Positions 10,460 through 21,745 are shown, counted from the stretch's first letter. The stretch: 64,000 bases of DNA from Acanthosepion esculentum (GCA_964036315.1 OZ038498.1:10354468-10418467); one strand, 5' to 3'. Numbers and translations: made by a program. Notes: a model not told the origin generated them from the letters alone.

Positions 10460-11025
10460 TGTGAGCGTCACAGATGCAGATGTGGAGCCTCCATCGATGA
10501 GTTTGGTTTGAATCCTCTCTCCTGTGGTCGTAGTGACGGCCGCTTTCCACGGCATGCATCAATAAACGACATCATCAAAAGAGGTTTGGATGCAGCTGGG
10601 TTCCCTTCCCAAATCGAACCCGTAGGCCTCGACCGTGGTGATGGAAAGCGGCCGGATGGCATTACCATCTTCCCTTTTAAAATGGGTAAGTCGTTGATTT
10701 GGGATGCGACCTGTGCGGATACATTTTTGGCCGGTAATTTGATCAGGTCCGCAGTTGAGCCGAGGTCCGTCGCCCGAGACGCAGAGATGAAAAAAAAAAT
10801 AGTTAAATATTCTTCTCTTGCTGATAGATTTTTTTTACTCCTGTGGCAGTGGAAACTTCAGGGGTTATTGGCCCTCGTTTGATGGTGTTCCTTCGGAGGA
10901 TTGGCGCGATTGTGTCTCAATTAAGGAACGAGCCTCGCGAAACGGAGTGGCTCTTGCAGCGTGTCTCACTGGCGATGGTTCGAGGTAATGCTTTCTCCAT
11001 CATTGCGGTTGGCAGAGGATAGAAA
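10460..11025 (+). pseudogene. Retroelement C-terminal domain with RPD...WD nuclease-like motif
   Basis: The frame at about 10,460-10,825 reads a CRC-like zinc-binding start, then 'LSCGRSDGRFPRH', 'GLDRGDGKRPDGI' and 'LIWDATCADTF'. It continues in another frame after a T-run near 10,832 ('PVAVETSGV...', about 10,845-10,990). This ensemble is familiar from C-terminal parts of transposon-derived proteins in molluscs and cnidarians. The KRPDG/LIWDATC pair resembles the PD-(D/E)xK arrangement of restriction-like endonucleases; that link is my inference. The frameshift makes it inactive. I cannot name the parent element. Confidence 0.6.
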
Positions 11026-11319
11026 AAATTGTTTATATTTACGTTGTTCTGGAATTGTCATCAATGGTCGACTGAACTTGCTTTGTTTCAATGACTTTTG
11101 TTTTGTTATGTTTCATAGATTATTAAATCAGTAATTTCTTAAGAAAAAAGAAGTTATGAAATTATTTTGTATTTTCGAGTCAAATATTTTTTTTACACAG
11201 GCTGATTGAAAATTAACTCTCTATTTTAAAATACTTATAATTTATTTATTAGCCTTAATTTTTACAAGCAATTGATATGAGAGGAAAGAGTTTAGCATGA
11301 GGTTTTATTTAAAATTCGA

Positions 11320-11545
11320 TATTGACACTAGTTTTCGCTACCAGCTTCTCGAACCGTCCAGCGCGTCAACTGATTTCACCAGGAACTCTTGTGATATGGA
11401 AGACATAACTTTTTGTATTCGCCATTCAAATTGTTTTTGGTTCGCTATAGTAGACATGCTTCTTTAACCTAAAAAATCACAGTGTGTTAAGTCAGGACAC
11501 CTGGCTGGCCACTCATACATAAAATAGGGAGTTACTTTTCAATCA
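11320..11545 (-). pseudogene. mariner-like transposase C-terminal remnant
   Basis: Minus-strand translation gives 'EWPARCPDLTHCDF' (about 11,490-11,520, the region of the third catalytic acidic residue) followed by 'QEFLVKSVDALDG' (about 11,350-11,400). These match the C-terminal half of a mariner-type transposase. A stop codon interrupts it. It lies just 3' of the receptor gene on the same strand and may sit in its 3' untranslated region. Bases 11,026-11,319 show nothing except a possible minus-strand AATAAA at 11,304-11,309. Confidence 0.65.
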
Positions 11546-11681
11546 CCCAGTACAATATTTGATTAACATATTTATATTGTCCGATGATGGGTTCATTACT
11601 TTGTTCTTTGTCTTGTCTAGTAATTAACTAAGGTGAGGTTACTACAATTAAAAAGAAAACGAAAACAGACTGGGTCCATTT

Positions 11682-13982
11682 TCACGTTTTTCCCATTAAT
11701 TTATCCATACCATTTCCTGCTTTCAAACTGCTTAGATATGTTCTCGATGTTTGTTTACTGCCACTCAGATCACTGTCGCTGTGTTCAGCCGATCTAAACA
11801 TGAAGGCAAATTTTTCCTTCAGTTTACGACATACTTGCTTTGAGAAGAGATATGAACAACCGACCCAAAAGCCTTGAAATGAGTTGAGAAACACAGAAAG
11901 GTAACGTATAATTGTGATGCCAGTAAATGTGTGAAGAAGAGCAAATATCCAGTTTATCCCCATTATGAAGCAAAGTTTTAAATAAATCAGAAACATTCCT
12001 TTGTTCTTTTTCGACAGCAGACGATTCGAAAACTTTTCCGTCCGATAGATGGCGCGTATAGTTAATCCATAAAACACGAGGTTACATAAAACGAGGAGAA
12101 ATAGTGGCGCCGCAAAGAATGTCAAAAGGGACCATTTGTTTGATATCCAACAGAATGGCGGGCCGTATTTTGGAGTAAGCCAAGATGGAAAGATATCAAA
12201 TGGACTAAAGTCAACAAAGATGCTTAAGGAGACAATGAGAAGAGGGGTTATCCAGCAGTAGATCAAGTAATATTTATAAGAATGCTTGCTTCGTCCTCCA
12301 ATGGAGGTCTTCGAGAATGTATTCCAAGCATCAAAGGAAAGAGCATTCATCCAAAAAAATGACACCAGATAGAAATAGTGCATGCAGACGGCGACGACAA
12401 TGCAAATAACGTCAACTAGTCTGTCATTGCTGAAGATAAAAAAGAGACTGGCTAAAAACATTGATGCTACAAGATTCATGGACATCTTGCCAGGAACATT
12501 TCGGAGTGAGCTGAAGCAGATATAGATCCCGAACGTCAGTAACAACGCTAGAATAGACAGGGTCAAACCAATGATAGTTATATAAACCTCAATTTTATCG
12601 AATAGGTATGTTGATTGGGAAAGGCTATTTTGAGGGTAATGATCGGCACAGATATACGGTTTATTGTCAATAAAATGTAAAAGCGATTTGTTAATGGTTA
12701 GATCCATTTTTGGAAAGTAGATCGAATCGCCAGATTGCCTGTATTCATTTTCATCTAATTCGATTAGCTGACATGTAGGACATGCGGCCGTTGAATTACG
12801 AGCATTTTCTTTGCATGCATTAGAGTTGTGAGAAAATACTGGTCGACAAATGCCCTTGTAGAAATCGTATATAGCATGTTTGCCACATTCCTTCTTGAAA
12901 ATATTGAAATTATACAGTTTGCTTAAACCAGGATTCTGAACGTCAAACATATGGAAATTTGGGTGTATATATTCAGTCGCATTGCACGATAAATTCTCGA
13001 AATGCACATTGTTGCAGAATGCACAGTGGGTATTTCTGTAGATTTTGTTTCCTGTGTTTGGCAGAAAAACTGGATGAAAAGGGCCCTGGCTACACAACAA
13101 TTTCATCTCTTCGCTTCTGTCATGAGGACATATATCAGAAGACGGAAAGCAGCTGCGTACTTTCAACTCCAAAGGGTTGAAAAACAATATTTGCTTACAT
13201 TTAAAATCATTCTCAATATCTTCTATGCTATAATTATATTCAGAATAATTTCCAAGAAATTCTTTTTTATCGAGAAGACTTTCAGGTGAATTGTAGCATT
13301 GGAATTTCGGTTGCCAAAACTCATATTCTGAAATGCTATGACATAACGCGCAATACAAGTTGTAAAATTTGATTGGTGGATTGCCATCCTTAAATCCCGG
13401 AAAAAACCCCGAAACAGGAACATGCAACAACCTATCGGATTCTTCTGGTTGTTCACATTTCTGTCTAACTTCAGGGTTGGTATATTCTTTTGGGCAAGCG
13501 ATAATCGTAAACATGAAATCTTTTTCATCGTAGCTGTAAGAGCATTTGTACAGGTTTTTATCTAAACGGCTCCTCTCATCTGCGGTCATTTTCGATTTTG
13601 TTTTTCCAATAGCGTCTTCGTTTCGTATTTGGTTTGTAAAAGCAAATCGGCTTCTGATTTCACCCTTTAAACTTGTGATCAATTTTTCTTCACAACAGTC
13701 ATCAAACAGAGGGCACAGCTCGTCACAGTAGCAAAACCCATTATGAGCTGTAGAATAATTGCTTTCGGCATTGGAACATGACCAAAATGTTTGGCACATT
13801 CTCTTATTGTTAAAGTAATCGATCAGTTCGAATGCCAAAGAAGAGTCATCATTTTCAGTTTCATTTTGAAACTCATTGAAATCGAAAAAATCTAGAGAGC
13901 TATCAAATGTCAAACCAGATGTTAGTGACGTAAGCAACACTAGGAGTCGCATCCACCGCTGTTTCACATTTTTGTCTATCAT
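11682..13982 (-). CDS. Methuselah-like seven-transmembrane receptor with somatomedin-B-like domain
   Basis: Uninterrupted 766-codon frame, so an intronless coding region. I take the ATG at 13,982; the frame extends a few codons upstream but only with a TTG. Residues about 10-23 are basic then hydrophobic (signal peptide). Residues about 63-98 hold the CYCDELCPLFDDCC pattern of a somatomedin-B domain, with the usual eighth cysteine not evident. A long cysteine- and N-glycosylation-rich ectodomain (including 'YCALCH' and 'HCAFCN') follows to about 460. Seven hydrophobic helices lie near 465-490, 500-518, 523-546, 570-591, 617-641, 662-684 and 689-713. 'FFWMNALSFDAWNTF' after TM3, 'CWIS' in the second outer loop, 'LKLCFIMGINWIFALL' (TM6) and 'LNSFQGFWVGC' (TM7) fit the secretin-superfamily Methuselah group. 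No GPS cleavage motif is seen, which argues against a classical adhesion receptor. The 45-residue tail is Ser/Thr-rich. It should act at the plasma membrane through G proteins; the ligand is unknown. Confidence 0.93.
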   Translation of the reverse strand: MIDKNVKQRWMRLLVLLTSLTSGLTFDSSLDFFDFNEFQNETENDDSSLAFELIDYFNNKRMCQTFWSCSNAESNYSTAHNGFCYCDELCPLFDDCCEEKLITSLKGEIRSRFAFTNQIRNEDAIGKTKSKMTADERSRLDKNLYKCSYSYDEKDFMFTIIACPKEYTNPEVRQKCEQPEESDRLLHVPVSGFFPGFKDGNPPIKFYNLYCALCHSISEYEFWQPKFQCYNSPESLLDKKEFLGNYSEYNYSIEDIENDFKCKQILFFNPLELKVRSCFPSSDICPHDRSEEMKLLCSQGPFHPVFLPNTGNKIYRNTHCAFCNNVHFENLSCNATEYIHPNFHMFDVQNPGLSKLYNFNIFKKECGKHAIYDFYKGICRPVFSHNSNACKENARNSTAACPTCQLIELDENEYRQSGDSIYFPKMDLTINKSLLHFIDNKPYICADHYPQNSLSQSTYLFDKIEVYITIIGLTLSILALLLTFGIYICFSSLRNVPGKMSMNLVASMFLASLFFIFSNDRLVDVICIVVAVCMHYFYLVSFFWMNALSFDAWNTFSKTSIGGRSKHSYKYYLIYCWITPLLIVSLSIFVDFSPFDIFPSWLTPKYGPPFCWISNKWSLLTFFAAPLFLLVLCNLVFYGLTIRAIYRTEKFSNRLLSKKNKGMFLIYLKLCFIMGINWIFALLHTFTGITIIRYLSVFLNSFQGFWVGCSYLFSKQVCRKLKEKFAFMFRSAEHSDSDLSGSKQTSRTYLSSLKAGNGMDKLMGKT

Positions 13983-13990
13983 GACCAATT

Positions 13991-14015
13991 CTGTCGCAGC
14001 CAATCAAGAGGAAAA
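13991..14015 (-). promoter_or_regulatory. Candidate 3' splice acceptor just before the receptor ATG
   Basis: On the minus strand a pyrimidine-rich run 'TGCTTTTCCTCTTG' is followed by 'CTGCGACAG', placing an AG acceptor at 13,991, eight bases before the ATG. This would allow an upstream untranslated exon to join the single coding exon, a common arrangement for otherwise intronless receptors. The upstream exon is not identified here. Confidence 0.35.
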
Positions 14016-14099
14016 GCACACTTGGTATTTTTCTTCAGTTGTCTCCTGTAATTTGAAAGAAAAAAATTATTAAAATTGTTATTCCATATATTTATAATA

Positions 14100-14459
14100 C
14101 AGGGTGTCCATAAAGTTCGTGTGCACTTTAAAAAAAATTATAATTATTTGTATTTGCGATAGAAATAATCTGTAAAAATGTTATAAAGTTTAATGTATCT
14201 AGTTTTAAGTATAGCTAAAGTAACTAATGTGATTTCAGGCATTACTGTAAATCAGTTGGCAAATGTTTTCCGTGAACTGCAAAATCGTATTACCCTTTGT
14301 ATTGCTAATGATGGAGGACATGTGGAAACTTAAATAAAATTTCAATAAAACCTTAAAAAATATAGATTTACTTGTTTCTAATCCTTTTTACAAATTATTT
14401 CTATCGCAAATAAAGTTATAAATTCCTTAAAGCACACACGAACTTTATGGCCACCCTGA
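14100..14459 (+). mobile_element. Short mariner-type element with transposase tail
   Basis: Ends are inverted copies (CAGGGTGTCCATAAAGTTCG on the left, its complement with one change on the right). TA precedes the left end (14,098-14,099); the right TA is not kept. Inside, 14,222-14,335 on the plus strand encodes a peptide like a mariner transposase C-terminus ('VNQLANVFRELQNRI', 'IANDGGHVET'). It is about 360 bp, deleted and non-autonomous. It lies just upstream of the receptor gene's start. Confidence 0.82.
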
Positions 14460-14785
14460 ATAAATAGATATTGCTTAAAGAAGAGAACATTGCCACAATC
14501 ACGAGGTTGCGAAACTAATTCACTTTGCAATCCATGCACAGACATGCACAGACATTTGTTTAATAAAATGAACTTAAATAATAACAACATTAATATGATA
14601 ATGATATAATATTACTAATGTAAAAATGAGATACTAGCGATATAATCACGATACTAATATAATAAAAAGGATATTATATTTATGTAGCATACAATATAAA
14701 AATAATAGTTATACTTCATGTCACATTAAACATTTAAAAATATGATGGTTATACTAAGAATATGTATAACATTTTAGAAACAACA
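14460..14785. other. No recognisable feature
   Basis: AT-rich sequence; the small minus frame at 14,378-14,590 has no domain. Confidence 0.5.
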
Positions 14786-14789
14786 ACAA

Positions 14790-14791
14790 CA

Positions 14792-14865
<74 letters not shown>

Positions 14866-14935
14866 AAGAAGAAGAAGAAGAAGAAGAAGAAGAAGAAGAA
14901 GAAGAAGAAGAAGAAGAAGAAGAAAGAAGAAGAAA
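14790..14935. repeat. (AAT)n-(GAA)n trinucleotide array
   Basis: About 45 bp of AAT repeats pass directly into about 90 bp of GAA repeats. A single base exchange in the unit marks the switch. The GAA part is a homopurine tract able to form triplex (H-DNA). The poly-Leu/poly-Arg frames through it are artefacts. Confidence 0.95.
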
Positions 14936-15804
<869 letters not shown>

Positions 15805-15807
<3 letters not shown>

Positions 15808-15916
15808 GTGAATATTGAAGTCAACACTCAGAGCCGACAGGCTGTTTCGTGCGGGACGATTGAGTCTTGCATGAAACAGACTGTCGCCTCTGAGTGTTGA
15901 CTTCAATATTCACTTT
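15805..15916. repeat. Palindrome with 48-nt arms beside (TA)n
   Basis: Arms 15,805-15,852 and 15,869-15,916 are inverted copies with a few mismatches around a 16-nt spacer. It abuts the compound microsatellite on its left. The arms contain 'GTCAACACTCAGAG' and 'CTGTTTC'. It may be a foldback element or a hairpin RNA source. Confidence 0.88.
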
Positions 15917-15997
15917 TATATTTACATTTACATACGCTCTATTTCTGATATTGAGAACTTTATCCCATAAATATAGCACACATTAAAACTATATTTA

Positions 15998-16002
<5 letters not shown>

Positions 16003-16077
<75 letters not shown>
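16003..16077. repeat. (TA)n microsatellite
   Basis: About 75 bp of TA dinucleotides, 90 bp before the large palindrome. Confidence 0.97.
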
Positions 16078-16079
<2 letters not shown>

Positions 16080-16165
16080 CAAGTGTAGGATTGGTATATA
16101 CGGAGTAAATTCCAATAACCAACAATTATTATTGTTTAAAGAGTGCTCAATACAGAGTAGAGCAG

Positions 16166-16456
16166 ATATAAACATTTATTTATTTAAATATTATAACATA
16201 AATATGTTATAAAATCACTACAAAAATAGCCATTTTGTTTCAACACTTCTGGTGTCTTATCAAGTGATGATTTTGAATATAGAATAAATGGTTTTAAAAG
16301 TTTCAAATTAAAAAATTAAAAATTTGAAACTTTTAAAACCATTTATTCTATATTCAAAATCATCACTTGATAAGACACCAGAAGTGTTGAAACAAAATGG
16401 TTATTTTTGTAGTGATTTTATAACATATATATGTTATAATATTTAAATAAATAAAT

Positions 16457-16464
<8 letters not shown>
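16166..16464. repeat. Near-perfect palindrome with 144-nt arms
   Basis: Arms 16,166-16,309 and 16,321-16,464 are inverted copies around an 11-nt A-rich spacer, differing by only about two or three bases that I can find. A (TA)n tract of about 80 bp follows directly. It has no coding frame. The arm similarity means recent formation, gene conversion, or a library or assembly fold-back artefact. Confidence 0.93.
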
Positions 16465-16536
<72 letters not shown>

Positions 16537-16830
16537 ATATGTATATATATCACGTAAAATTAAATTGAAGTTCGTTTTATTTAACTATTACTTATGAATC
16601 ATTGAGTGCGTCTCAAGCTTTAAAGAAATTTGGGTTTCCATGAAAAAAGTTTTCAAATTTGTTCCTTGCTTCTGATTTCCTGACACTTATGACAATGTTC
16701 TCGTGATTGGAACAAATGAAAAGATCCAAGAGTCTCTTATCCTAGTGATGTTATTCATTATTGAATTTATCTTTCATAATCATCCTGGAGAGTAAATCCG
16801 TTCTGTTTATCAAAGTAAGACAGTTTCGGT
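16465..16830. other. (TA)n then unclassified sequence
   Basis: TA repeat to about 16,548, then unique-looking sequence with no recognised gene up to the 28-bp array. Confidence 0.6.
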
Positions 16831-17117
16831 TTACTCTCGATCAAATAATAGACATTGTTTACTCTCGATCAAGTAATAAACATCGTTTACTCTCGATCAA
16901 GTAATAAACATGGTTAATCTCGATCAAGTAATAAACATGATTTTGTCTCGATCAAGTAGTAAACATCGTTTACTCTCGATCAAGTGATAAACATTGTTTA
17001 CTCTCGGACAAGTAATAAACATGGTTTTGTTTCGATCAAGTATTAAACATCGTTTACTCTCGATCAAGTAATAAATATGGTTTAGTCTGGAACAAGTAAT
17101 AAATATCGTTTACTCTC
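16829..17117. repeat. 28-bp tandem array
   Basis: About ten units of the type TTTACTCTCGATCAAGTAAT + AAACATCG, with unit lengths of 27-28 bp and scattered substitutions. The motif CTCGATCAAG is the best conserved part. No reading frame is maintained. Confidence 0.93.
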
Positions 17118-17207
17118 GAGCAGATTTGAATGTACGTGAGAGATTCATGGAAGATTGAATTTTAAAAGCAGTAAAATCGACCTTGCTGACCGAACGATCC
17201 TTTCTGG

Positions 17208-17284
17208 CTCAATCGGTTAAGGCACGTCCGGCTATATGACAGATCCGTATAGGATACTGGTTCGATTCCTGTCGGAGGACGAAT
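17208..17284 (+). repeat. tRNA-like sequence with A and B boxes
   Basis: 'TGGCTCAATCGGTTAAGG' (A-box-like) and 'GGTTCGATTCC' (B-box) are spaced as in a tRNA, and a TCCTTT/GGAGGA acceptor-like pairing is possible. The T-arm has one mismatch and the anticodon arm is not convincing. It could be a tRNA pseudogene, a SINE head or a divergent tRNA. Confidence 0.5.
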
Positions 17285-17762
17285 ATTTTCTATGAAAATT
17301 TCTCGGACATTCAGGCCGGTAAATGTTATTAATACTGTTTATTATAAAACATAACCTTTACTTAAATATTTGTATCTATAAAAAGAATGTATAAACATTA
17401 AAATAATGGTAGGATTTTGTCCAATTCATAATATATATATATTTTTTTTAAATCGATACATTTTTCGTAATCCATTTTTATCTATTTATTTTTATAAATA
17501 AAGTAAATGGACTGCTCCACTATCTTACCAATAGTCATAAATACTTATATAGTACAACGGTCAGTTTTTAATTTGTGCCTGATGATTGCTACGTGCATGA
17601 AACTCAAGTTACATCGAACGGCGAGGAAAAATATATATGTATTCTTATTATTTACACGTATAGATAAATTTTACATGTATAGCTTGTAACATTGAAGGCT
17701 CAAACACACACTCACGCACAAACACATTCAAGCACAGTGTCTTACACGCACACACACACGCA

Positions 17763-17793
<31 letters not shown>

Positions 17794-18054
17794 TTATGTA
17801 TGTATCATATAAAAATACGTATCAGAATAATAGTGAGTAAATAAATGAAAAGACTGAAAACTGTTTTGATGTGTTTTCTCTCCGAAAAGAACATCCTCAG
17901 ACATGGATGGAATCACTTTTACATTTAAAAAGTGAGTATTAAAGAAAAAGTAAAAGAAAAAAAAGTATAAAAGGGAAAAGAACAAAATAAATAAATAAAA
18001 AATGAAGAAAAAAGACAACAAAAATCTTGAGAGAAAGAAATAAAGAGCGTTTGG
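17285..18054. other. No gene seen; (CA)n/(GT)n patch
   Basis: AT-rich. 'CACACACACGCACGCACGTGTG...' near 17,745-17,795 joins a CA and a GT tract as a small inverted simple repeat. An A/T-rich low-complexity run lies at 17,935-18,050. Confidence 0.5.
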
Positions 18055-18850
18055 TTTGGTTTGTTTTGTTTTACGGCATATCAACCTCAATGGGTTTTTT
18101 TTTTTAATGCCGACAACTTTTTTTTTCTGGTAATATTTTGTTTTGTCAAAAATCTATTTCTGGTAATATTTTTTTCCTCAAAAATGCTGGTAATATTATT
18201 TTAAAACATGTATTGCTGGTAATTTTTTTTTCAAAAACGTATAGCTCGCAATATTTTTTTCCAAAATTGCTGGCAATATTTTTTGTTTTTTCAAAAATAT
18301 ATTACTTGCAACAGCTTTTTTTTTTCAAGAATATATCGCTGGTAATAGTTTTTTTCAAAAATATATTGATTGTAATAGTTCTTTTCCAAAAATATATTGC
18401 TGGTAATAGTTTTTTCCAAAAATATATTGCTGGTAATAGTTTTTTTCAAAAAATATATTGCTGGTAATAGTTTTTTTTTAAAAATATGTTGCTGGTAATA
18501 GTTTTTTTCAAAAAATATATTGCTGGTAATAGTTTTTTCCAAAAATATATTGCTGGTAATAATATTTTTTCTTCAAAAATTTATTTCTGGCAATAATTTT
18601 TTACAAAGTATTTCTGGTATTAAAACCTATTTTTACACTTTTATAATGCTTTTTACCTCAGTTTCGGAGTTAACTATTTGCCCATAGCTGGGACCCTAAC
18701 AGGTACTACCACTCCAGGAGAGGGCAGACCTGAGAACACCAGCAATTAAGAGGTTGTTCCACGCTCCTCAAAACCTCCTGATCAGAGGCTTTGCTGTTGG
18801 ACGTAGTTTATCGTCTTGCCCAGGCCGCGGATGTAGTTTATCGTCATACA
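18055..18850 (-). repeat. Composite VNTR repeat, copy B
   Basis: Reverse orientation: the terminal block 'TACGGCATATCAACCTCAATG...AATGCCGACAA' comes first (18,072-18,118), then about fourteen ~30-bp units of the TTGCTGGTAATAGTTTTTTC type (18,120-18,620), the conserved middle ('TATTTGCCCATAGCTGG', 18,677), and two 30-bp GGACGTAGTTTATCGTC units at the end. This copy has the largest expansion of the poly-T unit. Confidence 0.92.
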
Positions 18851-19777
18851 CAGGACGCAAATAAAGAGGGAAAGAAGGCGATCTCTTCATACAATAATAA
18901 AAACGAAGTAAAATACTGCAAGCAATTAAGTGATTGTCACACATGAGAATAAAACGTTCGGTAATGTCAGCTATTTTCAATTGCAATGAAAAAAAAATGT
19001 AAAAAAGCAGACGTTGTTATGAACGCTAATAGGCCGGCGCGGGAATACCTTTATTGTCATTTTACGTTTAAAACGTTTAACCTTAAATGATAATTGATTT
19101 CTGAATAAGTGTTACCTCCAGTGTTAATGACCCCTGGACATATCTGTTTTAATTTCACTTTACCGCTGAAACGTTTTAGTGTCTTGACCTGTATCATGTA
19201 ACCATTCTGTTTTCATTAACTAAAATCGATTTTCAAGAGTAAATTATCTCTAAACAAATATGAGAAGACACAAAAAATGAAAAGAAAAGAAAATAGGAAA
19301 TTGGAATGTAGTGAACAACATAGACGTAATACCAAAATGCGTTGCATGGTGTCATGAGTTGACATTAGTCTGAGCCAGTCGGTCACGTGACGTAGTTCTG
19401 GATTTTTATATTTGGTCTTCTTTTTTTTTAATTTTTACTCTTTTTGCAAGCATGTTTTGACGATTTTCACAATGTCGTGTTAAAAAAGAATATAATGCGT
19501 GTGTTAAGTTTCGTTTTCTTTTGAGCAAAACTGCTAGTGAATTATTGGTAGTACTTCGAGAAGATGAAGAATCTTTACGTAAACTAAACACAGACTTGTA
19601 CAATAAGTAGGAATCGTGTTTTAAACGTGGTGTATGTCACTTGAGGACCAAACAGGATCTGATTGATGTAATGACGAACATCTTGAAAAAGAAAATTTGT
19701 ACATAACCATTGAAGAGATATCTGAGTTAAACGGTTCATATCAATAAAAAATTTTAAAAGATTTTAAAATGAAACTA
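18851..19777. other. No recognisable feature
   Basis: No supported coding frame. The minus frames at 18,768-18,986 and 19,406-19,603 show no domain. Confidence 0.5.
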
Positions 19778-20012
19778 TTGGGTTGGTGCATAATTATCAG
19801 GCGTTTTCGTAGTCGAGTTATTTGTTAATAAAAATTGATGTTTTGTTTACTTTTATTTAATAAAAATATTATTTTATTTTCAGGTTATAAAAATGCGTAT
19901 CGATAATCATACGCTCCGGAAAAATCATTTAAAAAATTGTTGAAATGTTATGTTTCTTTTTTTCAGAATAAATATTCTTTAAAAAACGCCTGATAATTAT
20001 ACACCAACCCAA
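19778..20012. mobile_element. mariner-type MITE with TA duplications
   Basis: Ends are inverted copies of 'TTGGGTTGGTGCATAATTAT' (one difference) and are flanked by TA at 19,776-19,777 and 20,013-20,014. 235 bp, no coding capacity. The TTGGGTTGGTGCA start resembles the cecropia/Hsmar-type mariner terminus. Confidence 0.9.
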
Positions 20013-21189
20013 TAGTTTCTACGTAATTAGTGCCTCGTTTGCTTAGACAGAATTTAAAAATAAAATAAAAAAACACTCGTTTCAATATGTAGCACGATCA
20101 AAAGTTTGAAATGGGCCGCAGTTTCTTTACAGACTTGGGATGAGTCTTAGTAAGCGTCCAGCCAATGTATATGCTGACCCGATAAGGTACGGTGTGAGTG
20201 CGTTCCCATGTCAAGAGCATGCGTTTCTGACGTCAATGGGATCGTGCACAAAACATTTGTACCTTCTTGGACAGACGCTGAAACAATAGATTAATTCGGA
20301 GATGTTGAAAATATTGTGCGGAGAAAACTGCCAAAAAATCTCGCGTAGTGATGATTGGCCGATTTACTACGGTAAAGTCACCACCCAAACGTCCTTTTTT
20401 AACGGTTAGCTCCATTTACCCGACCACATTTACCCGACCACATTTACCCGACCACATTTACCCGACCATACCTCGTATGAAAGATGATCAAAAAAGTAAA
20501 CTTTTTTTTTCTGACATCAACGATATGAAACAAAATATGCTGGAAGCCTTGGGCAAAAAATATTCCAGAAATGTTTTTAACAGTAGAAAAAAATTGCGAC
20601 GAGTGCATTGAATCAAAAGGAAGAAAACATTGAAGAGATATAGAGATGCTAGTTGCATCATAAAGTATTTTTAAAACAATTCCGGCTATTTTCGGATAAG
20701 CGTTGTCAAAAGGAAAAAAAGAAAAAAGAAAAAGAATAGTGAAGAAAAATAGCAAGAGTCGGTAAAGGAAAAAATAACTGAAAATTAAAATAAAATCGTA
20801 AAAATGATGGCAGATAAAAAGAGATGAACCCAATGACTCCATAGGGAGTTTTAGTCTTTTAAAGTTACGTGGGCTTGATATCTGTTTTATAAGATTTCAT
20901 TACGAAAACAAGTTGAACTGAGTAAAAGATAGCAATTTTTATGGAAGCTAAAAAGCGTTTTCATAAGACCATTTTAAATATTTTTACCATAAATGAAACT
21001 TTATTTTTTCCTCTTTTCATTTGCAAGTACCTTTTTCAAGTACCTTTTTCAAGTACCTTTTTCAAGTACCTTTTTCAAGTACCTTTTTTATAAATAAAAA
21101 AAGAAAAGAAAGTTTTACCAATCAAATTTTGAATACATTGAGTTTCGAAGTAATCAACATATGCAGGGACAGTTTTTAGGCATGGATTA
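20013..21189. other. No gene; two short tandem repeats
   Basis: Holds four copies of a 14-bp unit TACCCGACCACATT (about 20,417-20,466) and five copies of a 13-bp unit CAAGTACCTTTTT (about 21,024-21,088). Poly-A/poly-T rich frames at 20,348-20,842 are not recognisable proteins. Confidence 0.7.
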
Positions 21190-21745
21190 GTTTGGTTTGG
21201 TTTGGTTTACGGCCGATCACCTCAGTGTCGACAAAATTTTTATTCCTGGTAATATTTTTTTTTCCAAATTCTATTGCTGTTAATATTCTTTCTTCAAAAA
21301 TTTATTGCTGGTAATATTTTTTTTTCAAAAATGTATTGCTGGTAATAATATATTGCTGATAATAATGTTTCTGGTATTAAAACCTATTTTTACACTTTCA
21401 TAGTGTTTTCACCCTAGTTTGCATGGTTAACTATTTGCCCATAGCAGGGACCCTGACAGGTGCTACCACTCCGGGTCAGGGTGAACCTGGGAACACCAGC
21501 AATTAAGAGGTGGTTCCCCGTCCTCAAAACCTCTTGATCAGTGGCCTTGCTGTTGGACGTAGTTTATCGTCTTACCCAGGTCTCAGATGTAGTTTATCCT
21601 CATACCCAGGACTCAGACGTAGTTTATTGTCTTACCCAGGACGCGGATGTAGTTTATCGTCTTACCCAAGACGTGGACGTACTTTATCGTCTTACCCAGG
21701 ACGCGGATGTAGTTTATCGTCATACCCAGAACGTTTCATGCATGG
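21190..21745 (-). repeat. Composite VNTR repeat, copy C
   Basis: Reverse copy: 'TTTGGTTTGGTTTACGGCC' start, four poly-T type units, the middle block 'ACTATTTGCCCATAGCAGGG', then six 30-bp GACGTAGTTTATCGTCTTAC-type units (21,556-21,730). The 30-bp array stays open for about 80 codons on the plus strand, which is an artefact of its length. Confidence 0.92.

Noticed and set aside
13982..14003. Upstream TTG start extending the receptor by seven residues
   Set aside because: Non-ATG; the ATG at 13,982 is adjacent to a signal-peptide-like stretch and a possible splice acceptor.
17208..17284. Functional tRNA gene
   Set aside because: A and B boxes fit, but the anticodon arm does not fold convincingly and the T-arm has a mismatch; left as tRNA-like.
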